NCBI GenBank assembly: GCA_031772625.1
Contig: CM062814.1
Location: forward strand, 360,379,750 to 360,443,749
DNA: 64,000 nt
Reading direction: 5' to 3'
From: Pinus tabuliformis
Lineage: Eukaryota > Streptophyta > Pinopsida > Pinales > Pinaceae
Under the pieces are notes generated by a model that searched no databases, was not told where the DNA came from, and saw nothing but the letters and a program-made list of their open reading frames with translations. Positions 48,741 to 60,600 of this stretch are shown in pieces. A program made the translations under genes and the position numbers. How positions within the stretch are numbered: the first letter of the stretch is position 1; each line of letters opens with the position of its first letter.

Positions 48741-49524
48741 TAAACCCAAATCTACTACATAAGTTAGGAGCTTCCTAGGGGCAGCACAATATTGGAGAAA
48801 GTTTATTGCTAACTTTTCCTTAATTGCAGCTGCCTTACATGCTTTAATAGTATTGAACAAGGTGTTTCAATGGGGAGGCAAACAACAGAAAGCCTTCGAC
48901 ACCTTGAAAGAAAAAATTAGTACAGCACCAGTACTAGCATTACCAAATCTTCAAAGACCATTTGAGATCAAAATAGATGCCAGTAACTATGACATGGGAG
49001 CAGTGTTGATGCAACATTGTAAACCCATATGCTACCATTCCGAGACATTTAATTCTGTAGTAGTTAATTATCCCACATATGAAAAAGAATTGTATGCATT
49101 AGTACAGAGTGTAAAAGAGTGGAAACGTTACTTAATGGGCAAAGAAATAGTTGTACATACTGATCATCATCCACTTTACTATTTGCACTCAAAAAATAAA
49201 TTGCAGCAATCAAGACACTATAGGTGGATGGGTTTCCTACAACAGTTTCAACTGGTCATTAGATATAAAAAGGGCATACACAATAAAGTTGGAGTTATTT
49301 TGTCTAGACCAATCATAAATGCATCTACTATACTTAAGCATAATGCAGTATTGCATGAAAGCTACATTGAACAATATGCTCAAGATGTAGATTTTAAAGA
49401 TGCATATGCAACTTTAAGTCATGGCAAACAAGTAGAAGAATTAGATTATCATATTAAGGTCCAAATCTTGTATCATTCAGGAAAGCTATGCATTCCACAA
49501 ACTAAAAGAGTTAATATAATCTGA
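48741..49524 (+). pseudogene. C RNase H
   Basis: RT connection and RNase H. FEIKIDASNYDMGAVLMQ (first Asp), YPTYEKELYALVQSV (Glu) and IVVHTDHHPLYYL (Asp) are all present. Ends with the tether to the integrase, IRYKKGIHNKVGVILSRP, where the usual N-x-x-AD reads NKVGV, so the last metal ligand is gone. Confidence 0.85.
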
Positions 49525-50660
49525 GAAGCACACACTTCTCTAATATCAGGTCATTTTGGCGTAAGTAAGACAGTTGGATAGCTTAAAAGATTCTGCTATT
49601 GGGAAAAAATGCATGAAATGGTTTCTAGATATATTAAGGGGTGAACCATGTGTGTTAAAAGGAAGCCCAACAATAGAAAGCTAGGCTTCTACACTCCACT
49701 TCCAGTTCCTTCTCGTCCTTGGGAAAGTGTTTCCATGGATTTTGTTGGGGGATTGCCAAAATCTAGGCAAGGTCATGACTAGTTATATGTTATTGTCGAC
49801 AAGTTCAACGATATGTGTATTTTAATACCTTGTAAAAAGTATATTACAGTTGAATAAATAGCGAAATTGTTCTTTCATCATGTCTGGGTGCATTTTGGGT
49901 TACCCACTTCCATAGTATTTGATCGATATTACTGATTTTTTGGGAAGTTTTGGTTAAGTCTATGGAAATTGATGGACACCAGACTAAAGACGAGCACAAC
50001 CTTTCATCCTCTAATAGATGGCCAAACAAAGGTGGTCAATAGGATAGTGATCCAGTTGCTCAGGGGTTATTGCAGCAAGCATCCCAAGCTTCTGGATGAG
50101 ACTTTATGTTAAGTGCAACATGCTTACAACCATGCTAAATATTCTTCTACACAAAGATCTCCTTTTGAGACTTGTTTTGGTTTTATACCAAGGTAACCCT
50201 TGGATTTTGTCTTTGAAAAAGACATACCAGTTGATGGACATAGTGATGTGGACAAAGCAACTAGGCTCATTGAACAGATCCAAGAAATTCACCAGGTAGT
50301 GCAGGAACAGCTAGAAAAGAGCCAAGCCAAGTACAAGGCAAGGAATGATAATCATCGGATGGGTCATAGCTTCCAAGTTGGTGATCAATTCTAACTGTAT
50401 ATCAACAAAGATAGAATGCAAGGTGAAGGAAAGAAGTTGAAGCTAATAAGGGATGGGCCTTTCGAGATACTTAAGAAAATTGGTGAAAATGATTTCTTCC
50501 TTGACTTGCCAGCATACATGCACATCTATTCAGTGGTAAATGCAGAAAGTTTAAGATTGTTTGAACCTTCATTGATTGAAGATCCCAAAGAGCAAATTCA
50601 GTTGCCTTCCATTAATCATTTGTTGCTTGAGTATCTCAATGAGTTCTGGGCAGGAAGGTG
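49525..50660 (+). pseudogene. C integrase, DDE Glu replaced by Lys
   Basis: Zinc-finger part TSLISGHFGVSKTVG is present but with a damaged Cys pair (TMCVKRK). Core blocks: SMDFVGGLPKS (first Asp), IVFDRYY then a stop (second Asp), and DGQTKVVNRIV, where the family has DGQTE, so the catalytic Glu is Lys. The C-terminus (KLIRDGPFEILKKIGENDF, a GPF/Y-type module) is open at 50,416-50,661. At least six stops interrupt it. Confidence 0.85.
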
Positions 50661-50829
50661 AGAACTACGCGCAGAGGGGATATTGAGTACCTCAGAATTG
50701 GACTCAAAGGTTCAAAACCCAGAAGTGTGAAATGGATAGAGATTGGGCAAGTGAGGAAGTTGTATCCTCACTTGAGCGATGCTTGAAAACCAACTTTTGG
50801 TGGTCCAAAAGCCCTTTTAAATGGGAAGG
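50661..50829 (+). other. C 3' region with polypurine tract
   Basis: Noncoding. AAATGGGAAGG (50,819-50,829) directly precedes the 3' LTR and is a good polypurine tract. Confidence 0.65.
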
Positions 50830-52279
50830 TGTCATCCAAAATCGATCCATTTACCCTCTAAGTCTTCAAAAATCCTCTAAAAGATCAAAAGTATCGCATA
50901 ATCAAACCTTCACAAAACAACAGAAAATGCTATCGAGAGCCAAAAACACAAAGAAAACGTTGGAAAATAGAGTAGTGGAGGCTTAAACAATGAATGCATA
51001 GTAGCCGTCAGATATGGCTAATCAACGATCCAGATTTGATCGGCGAATCACAATCGGCAATGACAATCGTTGGATATCGGCGAAGACTATACAAATGTTA
51101 CGATAGTGATAAACAAGGTCAATGGGGACTGTCGATCAAGCGCGCAGATCGACGGCCCATGTTGCCTCATAGGATCACTATCAGAAAATACAAAGAGTGC
51201 TTACAACGGCCTGAGGCATGAGAAATATGTGATTGTGATTAATCGCATCATGATATCGCAATCAAAGAAACACCATGGAGCAGGGCTTATACAAATGTAT
51301 ATGTGTAATACGATTGGCTGGACCTGATGGCTATATAAACATTGTTGCATAAGACTTGATATCCGCAGAAAGGCATTTTATAATTATTCGTATATCTCGA
51401 AACAACGCCGATGCGATAAAGCCCAGACCCAAAGGGGTTTGCGAAAGAAATGTATATTGTTTCAAGTCTGGAGGAAGCCATTTTTACATTATTTTTAGTG
51501 TTTTTACGTATTTCCAAAATACAAAGGGAAACCTTGGAACAAGGCCGAAGCGACTTGCGATGGCGATTGAGGATGGACCCGATAGGAGAATAGACCAGAT
51601 TTAAGGACTTTTGAAGTCCGAAAGATTGTGTTGTGGTAGATTTTCACAGTTTCGAATACATTTCTCTGTGTTAACAGAAAGTGGCCGTTTCAGGGATTTC
51701 AAAAGCCCGATGCACTCATCCGTTGCAGATTAGGTGGCCACCTCCCCTTAATTCATTATGCAATGATTTTTTAATGCTAGAAGAGGGATTCGAGTGAATA
51801 GAAGCCATAGACAGAAATTCAATAAGCGGAAATGAACAACCAGAGAAAATTGGCTTTAAAGCCATAGAGGACAGAAACAATGACAAGCAATATTGGAGGC
51901 AGTGCCAAGACAGAGACTGAGAGTGATTGAGAGAGTCTGTGTACTCAGATATGCTTGAGAGGTTCAAGCAAACTCTTGTTGTTGTATCTATTGTGTGTTG
52001 AGTCTCAAATTGAGCTCATACTGTTGTAAAACTCTGTTTGAAGACATAACAAAGAGAACACCACTGAAGGTTGGACCAGGAGATGTACCCCAGGAGTATT
52101 GGGCGAACTCCTTATTAAATTTGTTGGGTTTACATGTGTTGTCTATTATCCTTCTTTACTACTTCATTGTCTTTGTATCTCGCAACCTTATCCATCCATT
52201 GCATAAAACAACATAGGCAAATCCATGCACATGAATCTGTAGTACCTTAATAATTTTGATAGATCTCATTATCAGATCA
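50830..52279 (+). repeat. C 3' LTR
   Basis: About 1,450 bases, TGTCATCC...GATCA; TATATAA at 51,333-51,339. Paired with 44,697-46,160. Confidence 0.8.
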
Positions 52280-52284
52280 ATGAA

Positions 52285-53693
52285 TAAATATCTAAACGAG
52301 CCTTAGTGGATGCAATTCACCCCAAGATACATAATTCATAGCATAGATAACCTAAACCATAGGCTATACAATTTTAAACCTTAAAAACATAAATATTCAT
52401 CGTACATAACTGTCTCATTGATAAGTATTCATAAGCCTAAAAATTGAGATAGAACATAAGTTTAAAGATGTAACACATAAAGGGTAAGGAGAAAACATAC
52501 AGTACATCACAAGAAATTGAATCACACCAAGGTAACTAAAAGAAGGCCTCTTGAAAAATTGAGCATTACAACCCAGCTTAGAACTGGCTACCTCCAGTTC
52601 ATCCCCGAATCGAGAGTTGTTGCCATGGATCCACTACCTCATGTTGATCTCTTCCATGGGTATTTAATACCTTCTTTCATGATATTGTTTCCTTTAGCGG
52701 CATCCCTCTTTTAGGTGGATATTTTTATCCATTTGTGTAGGCTTTTCATCGAAAAGCTTGTCTTTCTCTCGCACTAGGATTTTCACATAAAATCTTGTCT
52801 TTCTCTCCTGTAAGGCTTTTATGTTTTTCTTAAACTTAGAATGTTTCTCTAGCTAATTAGCTTAATGGATATTTATCTCCAAATCCATTGAGCTTATCTA
52901 GAATAGGATCTAGAATTCCTATCATGAAATAATTATCTATTCTCGTTCGCCAATGGGATTTCATTTGGAAAGAACCTCATTTCTTGGTGTCTCATTTTCC
53001 AAGAGATTAGTTTATCTTTACTTATTTAATAATAAAGTATTTACATTTCTTGTTAGACATCATCCCTAGATTTTCTTAGAGTGTTACATTCAATAGATGG
53101 GTGTTACATTATCACACATAGAGAAATAAAGTAACTCCATACCTTGAGAATTAGAGAGAAGAATGAATCAGAGCTATCTGACGAGAAAAAATCCTTCATA
53201 ATATAATAAAAGTACAAGATCATATACCCCAACCATTAGGTGTTCATGGTGTATAGTGGAACAATATTGACAACAATATAGTGACAATATAAATGTAATA
53301 AATCAATTGTAGGTATAAAATTACCACTCCTTTCCAGATAAATTTTCTTCTCAATGCTTGATTAGTTGTTTGTATTTCAACATGAAGAGCTAATATTTTT
53401 ATTCCACCTCTCTTACTAGTATGTTCTTCCACTTGATTTGTGTTGGGTCGTGAAAAAGGTATGTTTTTCCTCCTTAATTGCGTAATTAATCATATATTTT
53501 TCCATGAATTTACACTCATGTTGAGCACATTCTCAAAGAAAGAACGTGAAAAGAAAATAGGAAGAAGTGTTGGAAAAATAACATGTTTTTGGTATCAAAA
53601 GCCTAAGCTTGTGCTCCTTTATGCACAAGTTACCTAGATTGGACAACTATTGCTCCTTTTTCATAAGATGACAGTGCCAAGAAAAGGAGAAGT
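52285..53693. other. AT-rich stretch between elements C and D
   Basis: No coding, RNA or repeat signal recognised. A T-rich run with several TTTCTC motifs at 52,740-52,870 has no clear meaning. Confidence 0.5.
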
Positions 53694-54607
53694 TGTTGGT
53701 TACAACTATGCGAACCATGCTAAAGGTGGAGGCTAAATGAAGGATTGGTGTGGAAATCCAATTTTTCAGCCGAGCAATACTCAAGATCTTCTGATCCTTA
53801 GCAAAAGCTCTACTTTTGCTAGTTGTTCATAGAATATATAACGCTAGTGAATCAGAACGAAAAAAAACATGTAACTTTGTAAACTGCAAATTTCCAACGA
53901 GACTGCGAACACAGATTGAAATTTAAGAAGTCGCAATGATTATGTAATTATTTTGGTAGTTAATGAAAGTCTCGGAAGTTTCCATTAAATCTGTGTATTG
54001 AGTTTCGATAGCAGTTTTCTTCTCGAGTGCTTGGGCCCGGTCACTAGAAGATCCACTCCTCCTTGTATTATGTTATTTTCCATTTTATTGTCAAGATTTG
54101 CATTGTTATTCCTTCTCTATGTTGAATTAGAGTACATCATATCTCTCAATAAATGTCGTGTTTATTTACAAAAAGTAAGTTGTATATGCTTTTTGTTCCT
54201 TCTTAAGTATATGCTTTCTATAGTTATTTATTGCTTTTAAATATTCTTCCTAATTAAGTGTGATTTGAATAGTCTCTTTTAATGCAAGTGGATTTTATTA
54301 TTAAGGTTGCTTTCCTCTCTTGTATTAGGACATTGGATTGAGATCTTGGTTTGAACTAGTTGCAAGTGATTCACCTCTCCAATTCTAAATCATAGAGTAA
54401 TTCATGTTTTGCATTTCTAAGAATTGATGATTTGTTAAGTGATTGTTTATTTTTGCAATGATTAGTTAGGATTAATTGCCTTCATTTCACTCTCTAATTG
54501 TTATCACACAAAAAATTCTCACAACCTTGAAATAGACAGAGGAATCCTAGGTTGACATATTAATGTAGGATTAAGGTTGATTTAAAAGTCATCTTAGTGC
54601 ACCAACA
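53694..54607 (+). repeat. Candidate 5' LTR of element D
   Basis: Begins TGTTGGT and ends ACCAACA, a perfect 7-bp inverted terminal pair, directly followed by a PBS-like site. A TATATAA box lies at about 53,835 and AATAAA near 54,150. A second LTR is not in the window, so the left end is a proposal. It is preceded by a purine-rich run, which would rather fit a 3' LTR. Confidence 0.45.
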
Positions 54608-54610
54608 TTT

Positions 54611-54628
54611 CTGCGTCGTTGTCGGGGA
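54611..54628 (+). other. D primer-binding site (decayed)
   Basis: CTGCGTCGTTGTCGGGGA differs from the Athila-type site TGGCGCCGTTGCCGGGGA at four positions, two of them C-to-T. Located three bases after the proposed LTR end. Confidence 0.55.
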
Positions 54629-55290
54629 GGTTGTCAAGATAATAGTTAATTTGTATCTTTGAAGAGAAGTGGGTGCTGAAAACAGGACATAAGTACCTAT
54701 GTACATAACAAGCAAAAAGCTTTCTCCTAGTGCCTGCTCTCAGAATATACGCAAAGGTTGTGTAGGAATAAATGACTAGGAGAAATAATATACGAATAGA
54801 CCATAAATCACTACCAAAAACCACCAAATCCCAGGGATCGACGACCATTGGGAGACCAACCTTTATAGATGAAATCATTTGGAGAGTTGTATCTCAATCA
54901 TCAGTAGGACCCGAGAAAACATCTGGAAAGGGCTCTACTTTGATCCCTCAAGCAACAAAATCACCAACTGCAACTTACGTGTAGATCCATATCAAGACTG
55001 AAGGATCTGGGCAAAGTTTCCAAAGTACAAATCACCAATACGCTGGTCCTTCACTAGAGAGAAAATCATGTAATTTGAGAGAAGGAGAGGGAGAAACCAA
55101 TGGAGATACTAAGGCATATCCACAACCATTTGAATTAGGATCTCCTATGATCTTGGCTGACAACAAACTACATAATATCCCAGATCTGAGCAGTGCATCG
55201 AAGCCCCTTTGAATTGTGAGTACACATTTCACTCATATAACACCCCTTAACTTGGAGATCCCTAAAGAATATTTTAACATCATCGACCAA

Positions 55291-56620
55291 ATGGCGAATC
55301 AACCACCTCAAGGTTAGACCTTGACATTTGAATATCCCATCTTCGACCCAATAACCAATGCCCTGATGAAAGCTATTCCTTTACACAATATCTGAACCTT
55401 TCACAGGATGACCTCAAAGGATCCAAATGATTTTCTATTTGAGTTTGATGTCCTCTGCAGAGGTTATAATTACACCACTGTTCCTCAGAAATTAAAGTTG
55501 TTTTCCTCCATCTTAAAGGGAGCATCTTTGCAATGGTTTATGGGTTTGGGTGGAAGTACCGTTAGCTCCTAGGATGACATGAAAATTGCTTTTCTCACTA
55601 AATATCAAGACTACTATAGGACTAGGGAGCTAAAAGATGAAATCTTCAAAATCTCATCTAAGGATAATGAAACTTTAGAGGAATACGTCAAACGGTTTTA
55701 GTAAAATTTGCAGAGATCCCACCATAGAACATTACCAAAAGTAGTCTTGAAAACCATTTTGATAAAGGGGATGAGAGAAGAATGGGTAGAAACCATAAAT
55801 CTGATGGGGAAAGGTAACATTTCTCAAGAATACTATGACAAAATTGTTTGATTTTGTATGAAGTGTTCGCCAGGTAGTACATGCATCGAGCTAGGAAATC
55901 GATACTCCATGACTAGAGGAAGCAAACCTCCTTGCAAAGGCATGTCAAGAATAGAGATTGACAACCTCTTGGAAGATTTCAAGACAAATATCTTAGGCAC
56001 GCTGACTACATAGTTAGACATATTACATGCTAGATAGGAACAAGCTGAGGCAGAACAAATTCTCGCCATATTCATCCCATGATGTCGAAAGAAGCACAAT
56101 CAAATGAATGTCCTTTGGACATGATTCAGACGTGCTCTATATGCACCAAGGACCATGCCACAGATTAGTGTTCATCACTTCACAGGTTAAAAGCAATATT
56201 CAAAGGAGCTAAAGAACAAACAAATCCAACATACTTAATGGCACAATGTCAACAATGGCAAGCACGACGCTTAGGTATGCCACAAGACCCATCTTTATTG
56301 TTTCCTACACAATATCATCAATAACAAAATCTTGGAACAACATGACAAGGTCAAACACCTTTCTCTACCTGTAAATCTCAATAGTATTCCATCTCACCCT
56401 GGCCAATCCAACCCTTCCTAGGAGCTGGCTAACAATACCTACAATGCTCTGCCCCCTTCTGGCAAAATTCGGCTAGTAGTTCTTACGCTTCACAGTGGGT
56501 TGCTTCCACATCATTGAAGATGAACTCACCTAAAAAATGGCAGCGGTTTCTCAACATTAGCCTACATTTCTTGGTGCATTTTAGAACCATCATCCTTCAG
56601 TATGCCCCCAAATGCCACCT
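55291..56620 (+). pseudogene. D gag with zinc knuckle
   Basis: From ATG 55,291 (MANQPPQG then a stop) the gag domain reads DPNDFLFEFDVLCRGYNY, LFSSILKGASLQWFMGL and YVKRF, with stops at 55,316, 55,389 and 55,570. ETLEEYVKRF and VLKTILIKGMREEWVETI are the capsid C-terminal helices. After a frameshift near 56,090 a CX2CX3HX4-type knuckle follows (CSICTKDHATD, last Cys codon after a stop). The remainder is Gln/Pro-rich. It resembles plant gypsy gags of the kind followed by a DLGAS protease. Confidence 0.75.
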
Positions 56621-56999
56621 CAACCAAATCCAAATCCTAATAATAATAGACCATCGAATATGTACAAATCCTTGAGAATTCGGATAATGAAAAAGAACCA
56701 GTAGAATGTAATGAGCTATGACTAAGATCAGGGTGCATTATTTCCATAGAATAAAATAACGAAATAGAAAATGAAAAAAAACCCACAATAAATCCTTGGA
56801 CAGTGACTGCTATGGTTATAAAATAGGGAGAAGACACAGTCGAGTAGCAAAATTCATATAGAATTATAATTTATTCTCCCCCATTCCTCGAGAGACTAGC
56901 AATAGCTAAACCTATTATCTATCCTAATTTTGATATCTTAGGGGAAATGAAAACTTTTTCTATAAATATTTTGCTCCTCTAAACCATACAAGACATCTC

Positions 57000-57480
57000 G
57001 ATCAATGAAAAATAGTTAAGGAGTTGGGTGGGGAGAAGCCTACAAAGAAATTGAAAAACCCACCAATAATGCATGTGGCGGGAAGTTTATCTAACCTACT
57101 TCTGGGTAAACAAGCACTGATTAAATATGAAGACCCAGGGAATCCTATAGTAATTGTTCAAATACAAGGCATCACCTGTGCAAACACATTAGTGGATCTT
57201 GGAGCAACCATTAATATTCTGACTATTGAAACCTGTAGGGTTTTCGACAGTACAACTTTTGAACACACCTCAACCTTATTAGAACTTGCTGACTGATCAG
57301 TATTCAGACTTGAAGGAACCTTACAAGATGCGACTATTTCTGTTGATTCTTGGGAATATCCTGTGGAAGTTCTAGTCATCAACCTGAGAATTAGGTTAAA
57401 TGGACATCCTTTAATATGGTTCGACCTTCGTTAACAATGACAGATACTTATATAGGCTGTCGTGTAGGAAGCATGACTAT
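57000..57480 (+). pseudogene. D aspartic protease
   Basis: Open 57,024-57,296. GNPIVIVQIQGITCANTLVDLGATINILTIETC holds the DLGA(T/S)-I-N-I-L active site with the Asp present. A stop at 57,294 separates the flap-like part FRLEGTLQDATISVDSWEYP. The C-terminal motif is degenerate. Downstream to 57,855 some linker sequence remains, then the second LINE copy cuts the element. Confidence 0.75.
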
Positions 57481-57899
57481 TATGCAAGGAAATGTTGTGA
57501 AGAATCTTGTTTTGTATCCTCCAACTAAACCAAGTCTACCTATTGTAAATAGTCAATTACACCCACCTAGATACCTGGAATGAAACATTCACTCTCCTCT
57601 CAGATTGGAAGAAACTCATGAATTTAAGAACCACATGGAGGATGATGTGATTAACAATTACATTAATAGCCCAGTTTTCATGAATAATCTGCCAGGCTAA
57701 GTATTAAAATCCATTCTTGATAATGAAGCATAGGGAGATCCCTCCAGGGACGCAAAGGATCAACATATACACCGACTACTGTTTATAATAGTAGGCCAAT
57801 TGAGATTGAACTAGGTAAAACACTTAACATTAACGATAATCTCGACAATGATATAGAGAATGCTAAAAAATCTATCCAAAAAAAAATATTAGAGGAAAT

Positions 57900-58900
57900 A
57901 AAAAATCCTCCTTCCTAGCCCTCATTCCAAAAGAACCCAATCCTACAACTTTTAACAGATATAGGCCAATCTCCCTTTGCAACTCCTCTTATAAGATACT
58001 TACCAAAATTATAGCAAATAGAATGAAGAAATTACTTCCAGAAATAATTTCAGAAAAATGAGGAGGATTTGTCCCTAAGAGGCAAATCATAGATAATGTG
58101 ATAATTGTACAGGAGGCTATTCACATCAATATCCAAAGAAAAGAGAGAGGAATGATTGTTAAGCTAGATATGGCTAATGCTTTTGATAGAGTTAACCATA
58201 ACTTTCTTGCGACAGCTCTTAAAAGGTTTGGCTTCTCAAAAAATTTCATAGAGATTATCCAGGCATGCATATCAAATCCTTGGATAGCTCCTTTAATCAG
58301 TGGTCGGCCCAGTAAATTTTTCCAATGCACTCAAGGGATTAGGTAAGGTTGTCCACTTTCTGCATTCTTGTACATCATGATGGCTGAGTCACTAAGTGCT
58401 ATGCTAGAAAATCAGAGAAAAGAGAAAAAAATAATAGGGATCCAAATATCGAGAGGAGTCAAAGATATAAACCATTCTCTCTTTGCAGATGATACCCTTC
58501 TCATAGGCGGGGCATCCTGCATTATAGAAAAATGATTCAAAAAGGTCTTGGGTTAATTTCTTCTAGCTTCAGGAGGAATATTAAACAACTCTAAATGAAG
58601 AATATATCGTTGGAATGCCCCAACAAAAACAATGCAGCATATCTCACAAATTCTGGAAATACCATTATAAATAAATTGGAGCCACTTCACTTATCTTGGG
58701 TTGCCCTTAGCAAAGGAAGTGGTAAAATCAGAAATCTAGAACAAGAAAGTAGAGAAAACGAAGGGAGAAATTCAGAATTGGGGAGTGATGTGGCTCGACC
58801 TGGCAGGAAGAGTGACACTGATTAAAGCACTTCTTTTGGCATTGGCTATATATCAGTATGCAATCATTATGGCTCTAGCAAGCACTGACAAGCAAATGGA
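57900..58900 (+). pseudogene. LINE copy 2, reverse transcriptase
   Basis: FNRYRPISLCN, KLDMANAFDRVNH and FADDTLLIGG with both catalytic motifs kept. It reads LISGRPSKFFQCTQGIR where copy 1 has a stop. Stops remain, for example in EIISEK* near 58,060 and after IE near 58,532. Confidence 0.9.
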
Positions 58901-59489
58901 ACTGATAATTAGAAGCTTTCTTTGGCAAGGAGGAAAGAAAGATAATAAAAAATTCAGCCTTTTTAAATGGGAGCAAGTTACTCTTCCCTATGAAAAAGGA
59001 GGTATAACAATACGACTGCCAGGAGTAATGAACATTGCTCTAGGGACGAAAATTATCTAGAGAATGATAAATGGGAATGGCTACTAGTGGTCAAAAGTAC
59101 TAACAATGAAATACTTAAATTGTCATAGAACAAATATGCTCAGTGAAACTATTCCAGATAGGCCATGCATCCAAATCTCGGAATTGGTTAAAAGGATAAT
59201 TCCTCTCATTAGAGATCAAATATCCATAAATATAGGGAATGGCAAAACAATTTCTATCTAGGAGGATAGAATAATGTGGAAAAATCCCTTAAGTCATCAA
59301 CAAAACTTATGGGGACTTCAGAGATGGATGGAAGAACAAAGTTTTAACAGTCTTTATTCTATTTCGGATTAGGATCAAAATAACTAGGTAAGATGGAAAA
59401 AGCTGGCAACACCACCAAGACTAAAAAGTAAGTGGGAAATTTTAAAAGCCCATCTGGTAGGGGCCGCCCCCATCAACATAGAAGAGCAG

Positions 59490-59820
59490 GATGACTTTGT
59501 GTGGGATCCAAATGGAGGGGATTACACAGTGAAATCCAGGTACAACCTCCTCCAAAAACTCCACAATCAAAATGACTAGAGCCTTTGGAAGGCAACTTGG
59601 ATTTCAGAGAGTCTGCCCAAAATCAAAGTCTTCACATGGACACTTATCAAAGGCAAAATTATTACCTCTGAAAAATAAAAATAAAAACGAATACAAAGGT
59701 CGTCAAAATGTGTCATGTGTCAAATGGAGGAAGAATCAATCCAATACCTCTTCATTAACTGTATGGTGGCGAGAGAGTGCTGGAAATAGGCAACAAGTCC
59801 TTTGGAAATAAACATAAATC
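59490..59820 (+). pseudogene. LINE copy 2, zf-RVT region
   Basis: VWDPNGGDYTVKSRYNLL then a stop after NQND, and the CVMCQMEEESIQYLFINC cluster in another frame. Same features as copy 1 at 6,159-6,450. Confidence 0.7.
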
Positions 59821-60187
59821 CAACAATTCAGTTGACAACTATTCATAAAAATTGGGATAAAAGCTACCCATATAAGAAGAAAAAAATGCAACAATAAATA
59901 GGATATGGAAATGCCTCGCTTCAATCCTGTGTTGAAAAATTTGGTTAGCCCAAAACAAATGCATTTTCAAAGAACAAAAGCCAAATCTAGGCAAGATCCT
60001 AGCATAAACTTGGAGCCAAGTTGCAGAGATAATAAGTACAAATGGAATCTCAAAAATGGACCAGAATGACCTACAACTAGAAGAGAAAGTCTACTATATC
60101 AAAGAAATGTTAGAAAACAAAGCAAAAGCAGCAGCTATAGCAAAAAATAAAGAATTTCACACAAACAAGAATTGGAAATTAACATAG

Positions 60188-60600
60188 GATGATAAAGAAT
60201 TTGCAAAATCGATAAAAGAATAGAAGAGACACATTCTCTTTTCTGATGGAGATGCAAAATATAACCCAAGTAAAGCAGAGGCAAGAGGATTTATTCTAGA
60301 TCTAAATGGGAAAAAAATAATAACCTACGAATGGATCCTTAGAGAAATGACAAAAAACAGGGCTGAAGCATACAACCTTCTCCTAGGTACAAGGCTTTTA
60401 AACAAAAATTCAATAAAGGACCTATAATAATAGGGGACTCGGCTATCATAATAGGAACATTCGGTGCCAAAAGGGACTTCAAGAGCATTGCCATCAAAAA
60501 AATCTATCAAAGGATCAGAAAAATATTTGAAAACCTAGGAAAAATAACCATAAAGCATGTCCTAAGAAATCAAAATAAGGACGTTGATAGCCATGCTAAC
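60188..60600 (+). pseudogene. LINE copy 2, RNase H, cut by F LTR
   Basis: SDGDAKYNPSK, NRAEAYNLLLGTR, IIIGDSAIIIG and HVLRNQNKDVDSHAN, with a stop after SIKE near 60,222 and a one-base loss near 60,422. Ends directly against the LTR start at 60,601. Confidence 0.85.

Larger units (their letters stand above)
44697..52279 (+). mobile_element. Element C: complete but dead Ty3/gypsy retrotransposon
   Basis: Plus strand: 5' LTR, PBS, gag, protease, RT, RNase H, integrase, polypurine tract, 3' LTR, 7.6 kb in all. The order with integrase last identifies Ty3/gypsy. Flanks GTGAA (44,692-44,696) and ATGAA (52,280-52,284) look like a target duplication with one change. The LTRs differ at many sites, so it is old. 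No chromodomain could be recognised after the integrase. Confidence 0.9.
57860..60600 (+). mobile_element. LINE copy 2 (5'-truncated)
   Basis: Same LINE as 4,516-7,249, starting at GAGAATGCT within the RT region and ending at GCCATGCTAAC, the exact position where copy 1 is broken. By eye about 5 percent different from copy 1. Inserted in, or recombined into, element D. The 5' truncation would fit ordinary LINE integration; the shared 3' break does not. Confidence 0.9.

Noticed and set aside
50661..50829. Chromodomain at the C-terminus of element C integrase
   Set aside because: No aromatic cage or YLVKWKG-like motif could be read in any frame; only the GPF/Y-type module is visible.
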